Source: Halopseudomonas salegens
GTDB lineage: Bacteria > Pseudomonadota > Gammaproteobacteria > Pseudomonadales > Pseudomonadaceae
Assembly (NCBI RefSeq): GCF_900105655.1
Contig: NZ_LT629787.1
Location: 1,302,001 to 1,366,000 of the forward strand
Direction: 5' to 3'
Length of the DNA: 64,000 nucleotides
Shown here: positions 19,055 through 27,125 of the stretch, piece by piece
How the letters are laid out: each line of letters opens with the position of its first letter
Numbering within the stretch: the stretch's first letter is position 1
The notes under the pieces: generated by a model
Seen by the model: only the letters and a program-made list of their open reading frames with translations
Told to the model about the DNA's origin: nothing
The model's database searches: none
Translations under genes and position numbers: made by a program

Positions 19055-20704
19055 TCAATACAGCCAGACGATGGCTGCGAGCAGATTGATGCTCAGCGAA
19101 ACCAGCGCCAGCGTTCGCCAGACCAGCAGCGGTTCACGCTCGATCAGCGGTTTTTTTGGTGTCAGCAGGTCTTCGCCACGTGCCAGCGCCAATAGCCATT
19201 CCTCGGCGGTTTCGTAGCGGTCTTCAGGGTCTTTCGCCAGCGCTTTCAGTAGCCAGTTGTCCACCCAGTTGGGCAGGTCCGGACGGTAGCGGCTGGGTGG
19301 GGTGGGGCGGCCAAAGCGTGGACGCTGGAAGGCTTCGATCTCACCGTAGGGAAAGTGACCGGTCAGTTGGTAATACAGGGTGACACCGGTGCTGTAGATA
19401 TCCTGCTGCGGGTCGGGTTCGGCACCCTGAAACACCTCGGGCGCCATATAGCTCGGCGTGCCGGCGGGCAAGCCAGGCTGCCAATCGGTCAGCCCAGGAC
19501 ACCAGGCCAGACCAAAATCCAGCAGTCGCAGGGTGCCATCGCTATCGATGTGCACATTGTCTGGCTTGATGTCACGATGGATCAGGTTGCGTCGGTGCAA
19601 TAGTCCCATGGCATGGATCAGGGCCGGGGCCCGCTGCTGCAGTTGTGCCAGCGACCAGAGCCCTTCGCTGGCCCGTGCTTCCGCCAGGGTGCGACCGGAA
19701 TAATCACGCATTACCAGATAGAGGTGCTTGCGTTCGGGCAACGGATGCAGCTCGGGTACCGACTGGCTGGCAACCCGGCGCAAGAACCATTCCTCCTGCA
19801 GAAGTTCACGACCGGCCTTGGTGTTATCGGCTTGACTGGGCGGTAACGTCTTCAACAGCCAGGGCTGGTCCGCGGTATCCGAGACCTGATAACACAGTGA
19901 TTGCTGTGAGCTGTGTGCCAATCCCTGGACCTGCCAGCCTTCAAAGGTCTGGCCGGCTTTCAGCCTGGGTGGCACGGCATAGTCATCCACTGGCCCCAGC
20001 ACATCGTCCAGGTTGGCTGTTGGCAGGGCGTCAAGGCTGACCAGCAAGGCGCTGGCATTGTCTTCACTGCCGGCCGCATAAGCGCTATTGACCAGCTCCT
20101 TGCAGGGTTCACTGTGGTGCAGGCAGGACAGAATGTCACTGTCACTGAGGTGTCCCCAGACGCCGTCACTGAGCAACAGGAAGCAATCACCGGCTTCCAG
20201 CTCACCTTCCAGATAATCAATCAGCGGGTACTCATCCAGACCCATCGCGCGCTTGAGCACATGCTGCATGTCCGGCTGCTCCCATACGTGCTCCTGGGTC
20301 AGGCGCTGCAGCCGTCCATCACGCAGCAGGTAGACCCGGCAATCACCGATGTGCGCCAGGGTATAGCGCCGGCCACGCAGAATCAGGCAGCTCAGGGTGG
20401 TCAGCAGGGGCTGGCCACCGCCGTTGGCACGCAGCCAGCGATTGTGGGCATTCAGCAGGCGTTCCAGTGACTGGGTAACCGACCAGGTCTCCGGTGTTGA
20501 ATAGTAATCCAGCGCCAGGGCCTGCAGCGTTGCCCGCGCGGCCAGGCCGCCATCGCGACACTGGCTGACACCGTCGGCGAGTGCCGCCAGATGCCCCTTG
20601 CTGGTTGCCAGCGCAGGCGCTGGCGTAGCCACGCGCAGGGCGTCCTGATTGTCCTTGCGCGGGCCGGCGGCGCTGGCTTCGTCTGTGCGGATCTGCAGGC
20701 CCAT
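19055..20704 (-). CDS. PP2C phosphatase-Ser/Thr kinase fusion in the nitrate operon
   Basis: A 549-residue fusion. Residues 1-235 form a PP2C-type phosphatase (GPRKDNQDALRV, LAALADGVSQCRDGGLAA, LLSDGVWGHLSD, SEDNASALLVSL). Residues 255-510 form a protein kinase domain with catalytic HRDIKPDN (His376-Arg377-Asp378) and DFG at 396-398. The glycine-rich loop is not recognisable (AHSSQQSLCYQV), although a lysine follows in WLLKTLPP. A membrane helix ends the protein (LALVSLSINLLAAIVWLY), so both enzymes should face the cytoplasm. It starts one base after the transporter stop. P. aeruginosa carries a kinase gene at the same place; the substrate is unknown. Confidence 0.9.
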   Translation of the reverse strand: MGLQIRTDEASAAGPRKDNQDALRVATPAPALATSKGHLAALADGVSQCRDGGLAARATLQALALDYYSTPETWSVTQSLERLLNAHNRWLRANGGGQPLLTTLSCLILRGRRYTLAHIGDCRVYLLRDGRLQRLTQEHVWEQPDMQHVLKRAMGLDEYPLIDYLEGELEAGDCFLLLSDGVWGHLSDSDILSCLHHSEPCKELVNSAYAAGSEDNASALLVSLDALPTANLDDVLGPVDDYAVPPRLKAGQTFEGWQVQGLAHSSQQSLCYQVSDTADQPWLLKTLPPSQADNTKAGRELLQEEWFLRRVASQSVPELHPLPERKHLYLVMRDYSGRTLAEARASEGLWSLAQLQQRAPALIHAMGLLHRRNLIHRDIKPDNVHIDSDGTLRLLDFGLAWCPGLTDWQPGLPAGTPSYMAPEVFQGAEPDPQQDIYSTGVTLYYQLTGHFPYGEIEAFQRPRFGRPTPPSRYRPDLPNWVDNWLLKALAKDPEDRYETAEEWLLALARGEDLLTPKKPLIEREPLLVWRTLALVSLSINLLAAIVWLY

Positions 20705-20705
20705 A

Positions 20706-21917
20706 TCAGACCCTTGCCGAGGTCGCTGAGGACGAACCCCAGGTGGTGCGCCAGCGACGTTTGATATTGCTCAGGCCAATCAGCGCCAGAATACCCAGGG
20801 CCGCAAACAACCACAGCCCGAGCTGATATTCTCCCGTGTGTTCCTTGATGGCCCCAAGGCCGGCAGCCAGAACGAATCCACCAACCCCGCCGGCCATACC
20901 GATCAGGCCGGTCATCACGCCGATTTCACGGTAGAAGCGTTGCGGAACCAGTTGGAACACAGCACCGTTGCCGGCACCCAGGCCAAGCATGGCAATCACG
21001 AACAGTGACAGGGCCGCATAGGAGCTGTTCAGATTCAAGCCAACCAGCGCAATGCAGAACGCTGCGACTGCGTACATGTACAGCAGTGAGCGAATACCAC
21101 CGATACGGTCAGCCAGTGCGCCACCCAGTGGTCGCATAAAACTACCGGCCATCACGCAGGCTGCGGTGTAATAACCGGCAATCACCGGGTTCAGGCCGTA
21201 CTGGTCATTGAAATATCCGGGCAGGGCGCTGGCCAAACCAATAAAACCACCAAAGGTCACGCTGTAGAAAAACATGAACCACCAGCTGTCGCGGTCGTTC
21301 AATGCCAGCAGATAATCCTTGGCTGCCTTGGGCTTGGGGCGTTGTGGCGCGTTGCGTGCAACCAGGATGAAAATGATCAGGGTGGCCACCAGTGGAATCA
21401 GCGCCAGACCGAAGACATTTTGCCAGCCGAACAGGTAGGCCAGGCCGGGCGCAAACAAAGCGGCCAGCACGGTGCCGGAATTGCCGGCGCCAGCGATGCC
21501 CATGGCTTTGCCCTGGTGTTCAGCGGGGTACCACTGTGAAGCCAGCGGCAGGGCTACGGCAAAGGCGGCGCCGGCAAAGCCGAGGCCGAGGCCGAGCAGA
21601 AGCGCCTGGTGGTAACTGTTGATACCGAGTATCCAGGTGGCCAGCAGTGCAACAATGACCACGACCTGACCAAAGATACCGGCGGTTTTGGGTGAGGTGC
21701 GGTCTGCAAGAAAGCCAAGCAACAAACGCAGTATGGCGCCAGCGAGGATGGGCGTGGCGACCATCATGCCCCGTTCTTGTGCGCTCAGATCCAGATCGGT
21801 AGCGATCTGCACCGCAAGAGGGCCGAGTAAATACCAGACCATAAAACTCAGGTCGAAGTAGAGAAAGGCGGCGAACAAGGTCGGGGTATGGCCGGCCTGC
21901 CAGAAACTTTTGTTCAT
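20706..21917 (-). CDS. nasA: MFS nitrate/nitrite transporter
   Basis: A 403-residue major facilitator with about 12 hydrophobic helices. Both nitrate signature motifs of the NarK/NasA family are visible, IAGAGNSGTVLAALFAPG and LGLGAGNGAVFQLVPQ, plus RLLLGFLADR after helix 2. It imports nitrate (possibly also nitrite) across the inner membrane for assimilation. The name follows P. aeruginosa. Upstream lie a sigma-54-type promoter and an ANTAR-type leader, so it should respond to nitrogen limitation and to nitrate through NasT. Confidence 0.94.
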   Translation of the reverse strand: MNKSFWQAGHTPTLFAAFLYFDLSFMVWYLLGPLAVQIATDLDLSAQERGMMVATPILAGAILRLLLGFLADRTSPKTAGIFGQVVVIVALLATWILGINSYHQALLLGLGLGFAGAAFAVALPLASQWYPAEHQGKAMGIAGAGNSGTVLAALFAPGLAYLFGWQNVFGLALIPLVATLIIFILVARNAPQRPKPKAAKDYLLALNDRDSWWFMFFYSVTFGGFIGLASALPGYFNDQYGLNPVIAGYYTAACVMAGSFMRPLGGALADRIGGIRSLLYMYAVAAFCIALVGLNLNSSYAALSLFVIAMLGLGAGNGAVFQLVPQRFYREIGVMTGLIGMAGGVGGFVLAAGLGAIKEHTGEYQLGLWLFAALGILALIGLSNIKRRWRTTWGSSSATSARV

Positions 21918-21979
21918 TCAAGATCCCTCAAAGTACGAAATGTCGGGGTTTCAGCCATTTTTGCCAGTGAAACTGCGGC

Positions 21980-22034
21980 AAAAAAAAACGCCACCCCCCT
22001 CCCCGGAACTGGTCCGGGTCAGGGAGTGACGTCG
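21980..22034 (-). terminator. Leader terminator of the nitrate transporter gene
   Basis: On the minus strand a compound GC-rich stem (ACGTCACTCCCT with AGGGGGGTGGCGT, inner CCCGGA/TCCGGG) is followed by a run of about nine to ten T (21988-21980). It sits about 60 bases before the start codon of the transporter gene and would block expression unless antiterminated. Confidence 0.82.
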
Positions 22035-22039
22035 TTGTC
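22028..22039 (-). promoter_or_regulatory. ANTAR RNA P2 hairpin of the transporter leader
   Basis: Minus-strand GAC-AACGAC-GTC: a short 3-bp stem with hexaloop AACGAC (A1, G4). It overlaps the 5' arm of the leader terminator and starts two bases after P1. The stem is shorter than in the nirB leader. Confidence 0.6.
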
Positions 22040-22041
22040 TG

Positions 22042-22068
22042 GTCAGCAACCGCCGTTGGCTGCCTGAC
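22042..22068 (-). promoter_or_regulatory. ANTAR RNA P1 hairpin of the transporter leader
   Basis: Minus-strand GTCA-G-GCAGCC, hexaloop AACGGC, then GGTTGC-TGAC: a 10-bp stem with one bulged G and one G-T pair. The hexaloop is identical to that of P1 in the nirB leader while the stems differ in sequence, which is the covariation expected of a conserved RNA fold. Confidence 0.8.
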
Positions 22069-22076
22069 ATAAGTAA

Positions 22077-22092
22077 AGCAGGAAGCATGCCA
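22077..22092 (-). promoter_or_regulatory. Sigma-54-type promoter of the nitrate transporter
   Basis: Minus-strand TGGCATGCTTCCTGCT keeps GG-N10-GC and most of the TGGCACG-N4-TTGC consensus. A start 12 bases after the GC would be near 22066, so the transcript would begin almost exactly at the P1 hairpin, which supports the call. Confidence 0.65.
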
Positions 22093-22124
22093 TTAACAGC
22101 ATGGGTGGCAGGACGCTTGCTGCG

Positions 22125-22709
22125 CTACGCGTCGCTGCCTCCCAGCAGCTCCTGCATGGCAATGATTTGCTCGGCGACATCAATCAGTTTCTGTTGGCGG
22201 CTCATTGCCTGCCGGCGCATGAGGGTGTACGCCTCGGGTTCTGTGCATTGTTTCATGTTCATCAACAGGCCCTTGGCTTGTTCGATGCGTTTGCGTTCAT
22301 GCAATTGCTGTTCTCGGGCCTGAATTTCCGCGCGGTACTGCTGGTCGGTTTCAAAGCGTGCCATGGCCACATCCAGAATGGGCTGCAAGCGAGCGCTGTT
22401 GACCCCTTCAACAATATAGGCGCTGACTCCGGAACTGATTGCCTGGCGCATCACCCCGGGATCATGGTCATCGGTAAACAACACAATCGGGCGGGGTTGG
22501 TCTCGAGTCAGCAGGCAGACCTGCTCCATCACGTCACGGCCAGGTGAATCACTATCAATCAGTACCACGTCTGGCGTGCAGGCGGCTACTCGCGCGGGCA
22601 GGTCAATGGCCAGACCTGATTCTGCGACGACATCGAAGCCGGCTTCGGTCAGTGCGGTTTTCAGATGACCGACTTTTTTCTCGGTATCATTGATCAGCAG
22701 AATACGCAT
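22125..22709 (-). CDS. nasT: ANTAR-domain antiterminator NasT
   Basis: A 194-residue protein with a receiver-like N-terminal domain (MRILLINDTEKK, DVVLIDSDSPG) and a C-terminal ANTAR domain (about 130-190: ERKRIEQAKGLLMNMKQCTE, EAYTLMRRQAM). ANTAR proteins bind paired hexaloop hairpins in leader RNA and prevent termination. In Azotobacter and Paracoccus, NasT is held inactive by NasS until nitrate or nitrite is sensed. The gene is 3 bases downstream of nasS and upstream of the transporter leader, one of its likely targets. Confidence 0.94.
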   Translation of the reverse strand: MRILLINDTEKKVGHLKTALTEAGFDVVAESGLAIDLPARVAACTPDVVLIDSDSPGRDVMEQVCLLTRDQPRPIVLFTDDHDPGVMRQAISSGVSAYIVEGVNSARLQPILDVAMARFETDQQYRAEIQAREQQLHERKRIEQAKGLLMNMKQCTEPEAYTLMRRQAMSRQQKLIDVAEQIIAMQELLGGSDA

Positions 22710-22712
22710 TGC

Positions 22713-23927
22713 TTAATCCTGCTCCGGTCTGGTCGACGGGGTGCGAGCATGCAGGGCAAAGCTGTCGGCATAGGCGGCCGGGTCCGCTCCATTCCAGAGG
22801 CTGCCATCGAACAACCGGCTTTCGCGCAGGGGGCTGGGGGGCAGGGATATATCCAGTGCGCTGGCCGCTGCACGGTAAAGATCCAATTGCTGTACCTGTT
22901 GCGCAACAGCCAGGTAGTCCGGATCCTCCTTGAGCAAGCCCCAACGGCGGAACTGGGTAAGGAACCACAGCCCATCTGACAGGTAGGGCGGGTTGACCTC
23001 GCCCTGAGCAAAAAACCGCAACGCATGTTGATCAGTCCATCGTTGACCACGCCCATCGGCATAATCACCCTGGAATCGCGGCAGCAAGGTGGCTACCGGT
23101 GTGTCCAGAAACGCATTGCCGCTGATCAATTGCGCTGTGCTCTCGCGGTTGGCGGCATCGGCATCGATAAAACGGCTGGCATCCAGAACGGCCATGATCA
23201 GGGCGCGGGCTGTGTTCGGATACTGGTCGACGAAAGTCTGCGTGCAGGTAAGCACCTTTTCCGGATGATCCGGCCAGATAGCCTGGCTGCTGGCAACGGT
23301 AAAGCCTAGTTCTTCGCTGACCGCCTGGGCACCCCAGGGTTCACCCGCGCAGAAACCGTCGATGCGGCCGGCTCGCATGTGCTCGACCATTCTTGCCGGT
23401 GGCACAACCTGCATGTCTACATCGCGCAGGGGGTGAATGCCATGTGCTGCCAGCCAGTAATACAGCCACATGGCGTGGGTGCCACCGGGAAAGGTATGTG
23501 CCAGGGTCAGCCGGTGTGGCGATTGCCGGATATGCCGCGCAAGTGAGGCACCATCGGTAACGCCAGCATCCAGCAAGGCCTGTGATAGCTGAATGCTCTG
23601 TCCGTTCTGGTTGAGTCCCATGAGCACCGCCATGGGTGTTTGCTGAGCGGTCAGCCCCAGATGTATCCCATATGACAACCCGTAGAGACCCTGAGCAGCA
23701 TCCAGTGCCCCACTGAGCAAACGGTCGCGCAAAGCTGACCAGGATGACTGGCGACGCAATTGCAGGCTCAGCCCGTAGGGCTGGCCAAAACCCTGAGTGG
23801 CAGCCACGATCAGCGAAGCAGAGTCGGTCAATGGCATAAAGCCGATATTCAGCAGGCTCTTTTCCGGAGCATCGCTGCCGTCGACCCAGGCGAGATTGGC
23901 GGGTAGGGTTTGGTGGTGATCAGTCAT
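22713..23927 (-). CDS. nasS: Nitrate sensor NasS
   Basis: A 404-residue protein related to the periplasmic nitrate-binding proteins NrtA/CmpA, but with no signal peptide (it begins MTDHHQTLPANLAWVDGSD), so it should stay in the cytoplasm. Family blocks include LNIGFMPLTDSASLIVA, GGTHAMWLYYWLAAHGI and DGFCAGEPWGAQA. Known NasS proteins bind nitrate or nitrite and release NasT. It is the first gene of the nasST pair, and its own leader has a P2-like hairpin and a terminator. Confidence 0.93.
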   Translation of the reverse strand: MTDHHQTLPANLAWVDGSDAPEKSLLNIGFMPLTDSASLIVAATQGFGQPYGLSLQLRRQSSWSALRDRLLSGALDAAQGLYGLSYGIHLGLTAQQTPMAVLMGLNQNGQSIQLSQALLDAGVTDGASLARHIRQSPHRLTLAHTFPGGTHAMWLYYWLAAHGIHPLRDVDMQVVPPARMVEHMRAGRIDGFCAGEPWGAQAVSEELGFTVASSQAIWPDHPEKVLTCTQTFVDQYPNTARALIMAVLDASRFIDADAANRESTAQLISGNAFLDTPVATLLPRFQGDYADGRGQRWTDQHALRFFAQGEVNPPYLSDGLWFLTQFRRWGLLKEDPDYLAVAQQVQQLDLYRAAASALDISLPPSPLRESRLFDGSLWNGADPAAYADSFALHARTPSTRPEQD

Positions 23928-23941
23928 GGGTTTCCATCAAT

Positions 23942-23988
23942 AAAAAACGCCGCGTCCGCCAGTCCGGAGACTGGCAGAGAGCGACGCC
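23942..23988 (-). terminator. Terminator between usp and nasS
   Basis: On the minus strand GCGTC and GACGC form an outer stem around a strong inner hairpin (GCCAGTC-TCCG-GACTGGC), followed after GGCG by TTTTTT (23947-23942). It ends about 15 bases before the nasS start. It may simply end the usp transcript, but the overlap with a P2-like hairpin suggests regulated read-through. Confidence 0.75.
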
Positions 23989-23995
23989 ATTGTCG
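23982..23995 (-). promoter_or_regulatory. P2-like ANTAR hairpin before nasS
   Basis: Minus-strand CGAC-AATGGC-GTCG: a 4-bp stem with an A1/G4 hexaloop, overlapping the 5' arm of the terminator exactly as in the nirB leader. I found no matching P1 hexaloop upstream; a CCGGTGA/TCA-T-CCGG stem about 40 bases upstream has an 8-base loop instead. Confidence 0.5.
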
Positions 23996-24028
23996 TCAAT
24001 TCATGTTGTGAGCCGGATGATACCCCAC

Positions 24029-24466
24029 TCACCGGGGGGTGCGCACGATCATCACCGATTGCGGTGCCTGTTGCACTACTCGCATGGCATTGGTACCCAG
24101 CAACATGCGCTCCAGTTTTGGCCGTTTGTGCGAGGCCATGATAATCAGATCCACGCCGAGCTTGTCTGCACTGCCCAGGATCGCTTCCCAGACCTTGCCA
24201 TCGGCAACCAGAAAATCACTCTGCAAGTCGGCTGGTAAGTGGTTTTCGACAAATACCTGCAGACGGTCGTGCAGGGCTTTTCGCGTTTCTTCGGCGAAAT
24301 CTTTGGGGAAATAGCCGGCTACCAGTGTGGTACCGAAATTCGGTGTGACACTCAGTAGTGTCAGTCGGGCGTGATTCTGTCTTGCCAGAGAAATGGCCGT
24401 GGGTAGGGCAGTTTCCCAGGAACTGGGGTGCTGCAGATCAATGGGGAGCAGCAAATGATTGAGCAT
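24029..24466 (-). CDS. Universal stress protein linked to the TRAP transporter
   Basis: A 145-residue UspA-fold protein (MLNHLLLPIDLQHPSSWETA, DLIIMASHKRPKLERMLLGT, SVMIVR). The ATP-binding pattern G-2x-G-9x-G(S/T) is only partly kept (LLGTNAMRVVQ). The gene overlaps the end of the TRAP permease gene by 29 bases, so it is probably in the same operon. A precedent is TeaD of Halomonas, a Usp that regulates the TRAP transporter TeaABC. Confidence 0.9.
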   Translation of the reverse strand: MLNHLLLPIDLQHPSSWETALPTAISLARQNHARLTLLSVTPNFGTTLVAGYFPKDFAEETRKALHDRLQVFVENHLPADLQSDFLVADGKVWEAILGSADKLGVDLIIMASHKRPKLERMLLGTNAMRVVQQAPQSVMIVRTPR

Positions 24467-27047
24467 GAGAATCTCCTTGCCTGGTCAGGCGGCGACGTTT
24501 CCATTGTAGCCCAGCCACCAGGGCCAGGAGTGCCAGACCGGGTAGCCACATCCATTCCTTGCGCCAGCGATCGACGGGGGCAAGCAGTTGAACGATTTCC
24601 TGGTCCCAGTCAAAGCCCAATTCTTCCCCCAGGCTGCCGAAGCGCACCTGGTCGACGATGATGCGGCCATCGTCTTCAATCAGTTCCAGCCCCAGGTTGT
24701 GCATACGCTCGGGGCCACTATTGCCGTCGGGGACGGGGACCAGCAAAAAGAACTGTAGCGGATCACCAAATTCATCTACGCCAGCAATTTCCATCCGCAG
24801 GTAATTGTCACGATCTATCCGGTCCATGACCGCGGACAGTTCGCTGGGTGGCACTTCACGATAAGGGTCATGAATCAGATCCATCCAGTAGCCAGGCCGG
24901 AACAGGGTGAAGGCAACCAGCAGAAGCAGGAGGCTCTCGTACCAGCGGCTGCGTACCAGAAACCAGCCTTGTGTGGCCGCCGCGAAAATCAACATGGCCG
25001 CAGTGGCAACGATAAAAATCATTATGCCGTGTAGCCAACTGACATCGATCAGCAACAGGTCGGTATTGAAAATAAACAGGAAGGGCAGGGCAGCGGTACG
25101 CAGGCTGTAATAGAAGGCCTGAAAACCGGTACGCAGCGGGTCGCCGCCGGACACCGCCGAGGCGGCGAAGGAGGCCAGCCCGACCGGTGGCGTCACATCC
25201 GCCATGATACCGAAATAGAACACGAACAGGTGCACGGCTATCAGGGGTACCAGCAAGCCGTTCTGTTGCCCCAGGGTGACAATGACCGGGGCAAGCAGGG
25301 CCGAGACGACAATGTAGTTGGCCGTGGTTGGCAGGCCCATACCGAGGATCAGGCTGAGGATGGCGGTGAGCAGCAGCATTAACAGCAGATGCCCCATGGA
25401 CAGCCATTCCACCACTTCGGCCAGAACCAGACCAATGCCGGTCTGGGCGACGGCGCCGACGATGATGCCGGCCGTTGCCGTGGCAATCCCGATGCCGATC
25501 ATATTGCGTGCGCCGGTCACCAGACCCTGGAAAAAATCATCCAGTCCCTGACGCACGGCTGCCCGACATGGCCGGTCACCGCGAAACAGCGCGGTCAGTG
25601 GCCGCTGGGTCAGAATGATACCTATCATGAATACCGTGGCCCAAAAGGCCGAGAGGCCGGGCGACAGGCGTTCAACCATCAGGCACCAGACCAGTACCAC
25701 GACCGGCAGCAAAAAATGCAACCCGGCCAATACTGTGGGTCGGGTTTGTGGCAATTCATCAATCGGACTGTTCGGATCGTCCAGGGTCAGCTCGGGAACC
25801 TGCGCGGCCAGGCGCAACAAGCCGATATAGGCCAGCGCCAGAGCGGCGGCCACGACCCAGCCGGCATGGGCGCCAAGCAAGGGTTTGAGCCAACCCAGGC
25901 CGTAATACACCGCAAAAGACAAGGCCATCAGCAACAGCAGGCCGGTCAGAAAACCAATCAGTTTGCGTATCAGGGGGCGCGGCGGATTGCTGCTGGGAAT
26001 GCCCTGCATGCCGGCCTTGAGGGCTTCAAGGTGGACGATATAGATCAGCGCGATATAGGAGATCAGCGCCGGCAAGAAGGCATGGCGGATGACCTCGACA
26101 TAACTGATGCCGACGAACTCGACCATCAGGAAGGCCGCCGCCCCCATCACCGGGGGCATGATCTGGCCATTGACCGAGGAGGCCACCTCGACCGCACCGG
26201 CCTTTTCCGCACTGAAGCCGACCCGCTTCATCAAGGGAATGGTGAAGGTACCGGTGGTGACCGTGTTGGCGATCGAGGAACCGGAGATCAGGCCGGTCAT
26301 GCCGGAGGCTACGACGGCCGCTTTGGCCGGGCCGCCGCGATAATGCCCGAGCAGGGAAAACGCCACCTTGATGAAATAATTCCCGGCGCCGGCCTTTTCC
26401 AGCAGGGCGCCAAAGAGCACGAAGAGAAATACGAAACTGGTGGATACACCCAGGGCGATACCGAACACGCCCTGGGTAGTCAGCCAGTGGTGGTTGGCCA
26501 GCGACTCCCAGCCAACGCCACGGTGGGCCAGAATGCCCGGCATATGCGGTCCCAGCAGGGAGTAGAACAGAAATACCAGGGCAACCAGCATCAGTGGCGG
26601 GCCCAGGGTGCGCCGGGTGGCTTCCAGCAACAACAACAGGCCGGTCAGGGCGACGACGACATCAAGGGTGGTCGGTGCGCCGGGGCGTTGGGCCAGTTGC
26701 TGATAGAACAGATAGAGATAGGCGGCGCAGAAGCTGGCAACCAGGGCCAGCAGCCAGTCGGTCAGCGGGATGTGCTGACGTGGTGAACGGCGCAACGCCG
26801 GAAAGGCAATAAAACCGAGAAATACGGCAAAGGCGAGATGGATCGAGCGCGCTTCGGTACTGTTGAACACGCCGATACTGAACACGTAGGGCAGGGGTGA
26901 GGCAATCCAGAGCTGGAACAGTGACCAGACGGCGGCTACGGTCAACAAAATGGCTTTGCCGAGCCCGGCGGGCTGTCGCGGCCCTGACTCGACGCTGGCG
27001 ACCAGCGCATCCAGTTCAGCCTGACGCGTGCTGTCGGTTTTGGCCAT
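24438..27047 (-). CDS. TRAP transporter fused 4TM/12TM permease (TAXI type)
   Basis: An 869-residue membrane protein that fuses the small DctQ-like domain (helices within about 25-230) to the large DctM-like domain (about 140-680); typical motifs are GLISGSSIANTVTTGTFTIP, VNGQIMPPVMGAAAFLMVE and LGMGLPTTANYIV. A C-terminal extension (about 735-860) ends in a last helix and a basic tail and resembles the DUF3394 region of such permeases. With the TAXI binding protein encoded upstream it forms a sodium- or proton-driven uptake system for an unknown, probably organic acid, substrate. Confidence 0.92.
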   Translation of the reverse strand: MAKTDSTRQAELDALVASVESGPRQPAGLGKAILLTVAAVWSLFQLWIASPLPYVFSIGVFNSTEARSIHLAFAVFLGFIAFPALRRSPRQHIPLTDWLLALVASFCAAYLYLFYQQLAQRPGAPTTLDVVVALTGLLLLLEATRRTLGPPLMLVALVFLFYSLLGPHMPGILAHRGVGWESLANHHWLTTQGVFGIALGVSTSFVFLFVLFGALLEKAGAGNYFIKVAFSLLGHYRGGPAKAAVVASGMTGLISGSSIANTVTTGTFTIPLMKRVGFSAEKAGAVEVASSVNGQIMPPVMGAAAFLMVEFVGISYVEVIRHAFLPALISYIALIYIVHLEALKAGMQGIPSSNPPRPLIRKLIGFLTGLLLLMALSFAVYYGLGWLKPLLGAHAGWVVAAALALAYIGLLRLAAQVPELTLDDPNSPIDELPQTRPTVLAGLHFLLPVVVLVWCLMVERLSPGLSAFWATVFMIGIILTQRPLTALFRGDRPCRAAVRQGLDDFFQGLVTGARNMIGIGIATATAGIIVGAVAQTGIGLVLAEVVEWLSMGHLLLMLLLTAILSLILGMGLPTTANYIVVSALLAPVIVTLGQQNGLLVPLIAVHLFVFYFGIMADVTPPVGLASFAASAVSGGDPLRTGFQAFYYSLRTAALPFLFIFNTDLLLIDVSWLHGIMIFIVATAAMLIFAAATQGWFLVRSRWYESLLLLLVAFTLFRPGYWMDLIHDPYREVPPSELSAVMDRIDRDNYLRMEIAGVDEFGDPLQFFLLVPVPDGNSGPERMHNLGLELIEDDGRIIVDQVRFGSLGEELGFDWDQEIVQLLAPVDRWRKEWMWLPGLALLALVAGLQWKRRRLTRQGDSHAQSFAAPH

Positions 27048-27070
27048 GGGTCAGATAATCCCGGTCAGAG

Positions 27071-27099
27071 TCTGCGCCAGTGTTTCAGGCTGGCGCAGA
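27071..27099 (-). promoter_or_regulatory. Strong hairpin between binding protein and permease genes
   Basis: TCTGCGCCAG and CTGGCGCAGA form a perfect 10-bp stem around a 9-base loop in the 78-base gap between the TAXI gene and the permease gene. There is no T-tract on the minus strand. Such hairpins commonly stabilise the upstream mRNA, so that more binding protein than permease is made. Confidence 0.65.
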
Positions 27100-27125
27100 G
27101 GGGCGTAAAGCATCTTGCCGGCTAC

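Noticed and set aside
25389..26786. 465-codon open frame opposite the TRAP permease gene
   Set aside because: The product is an unnatural Gln/Gly/His-rich sequence, a mirror of a hydrophobic membrane protein.
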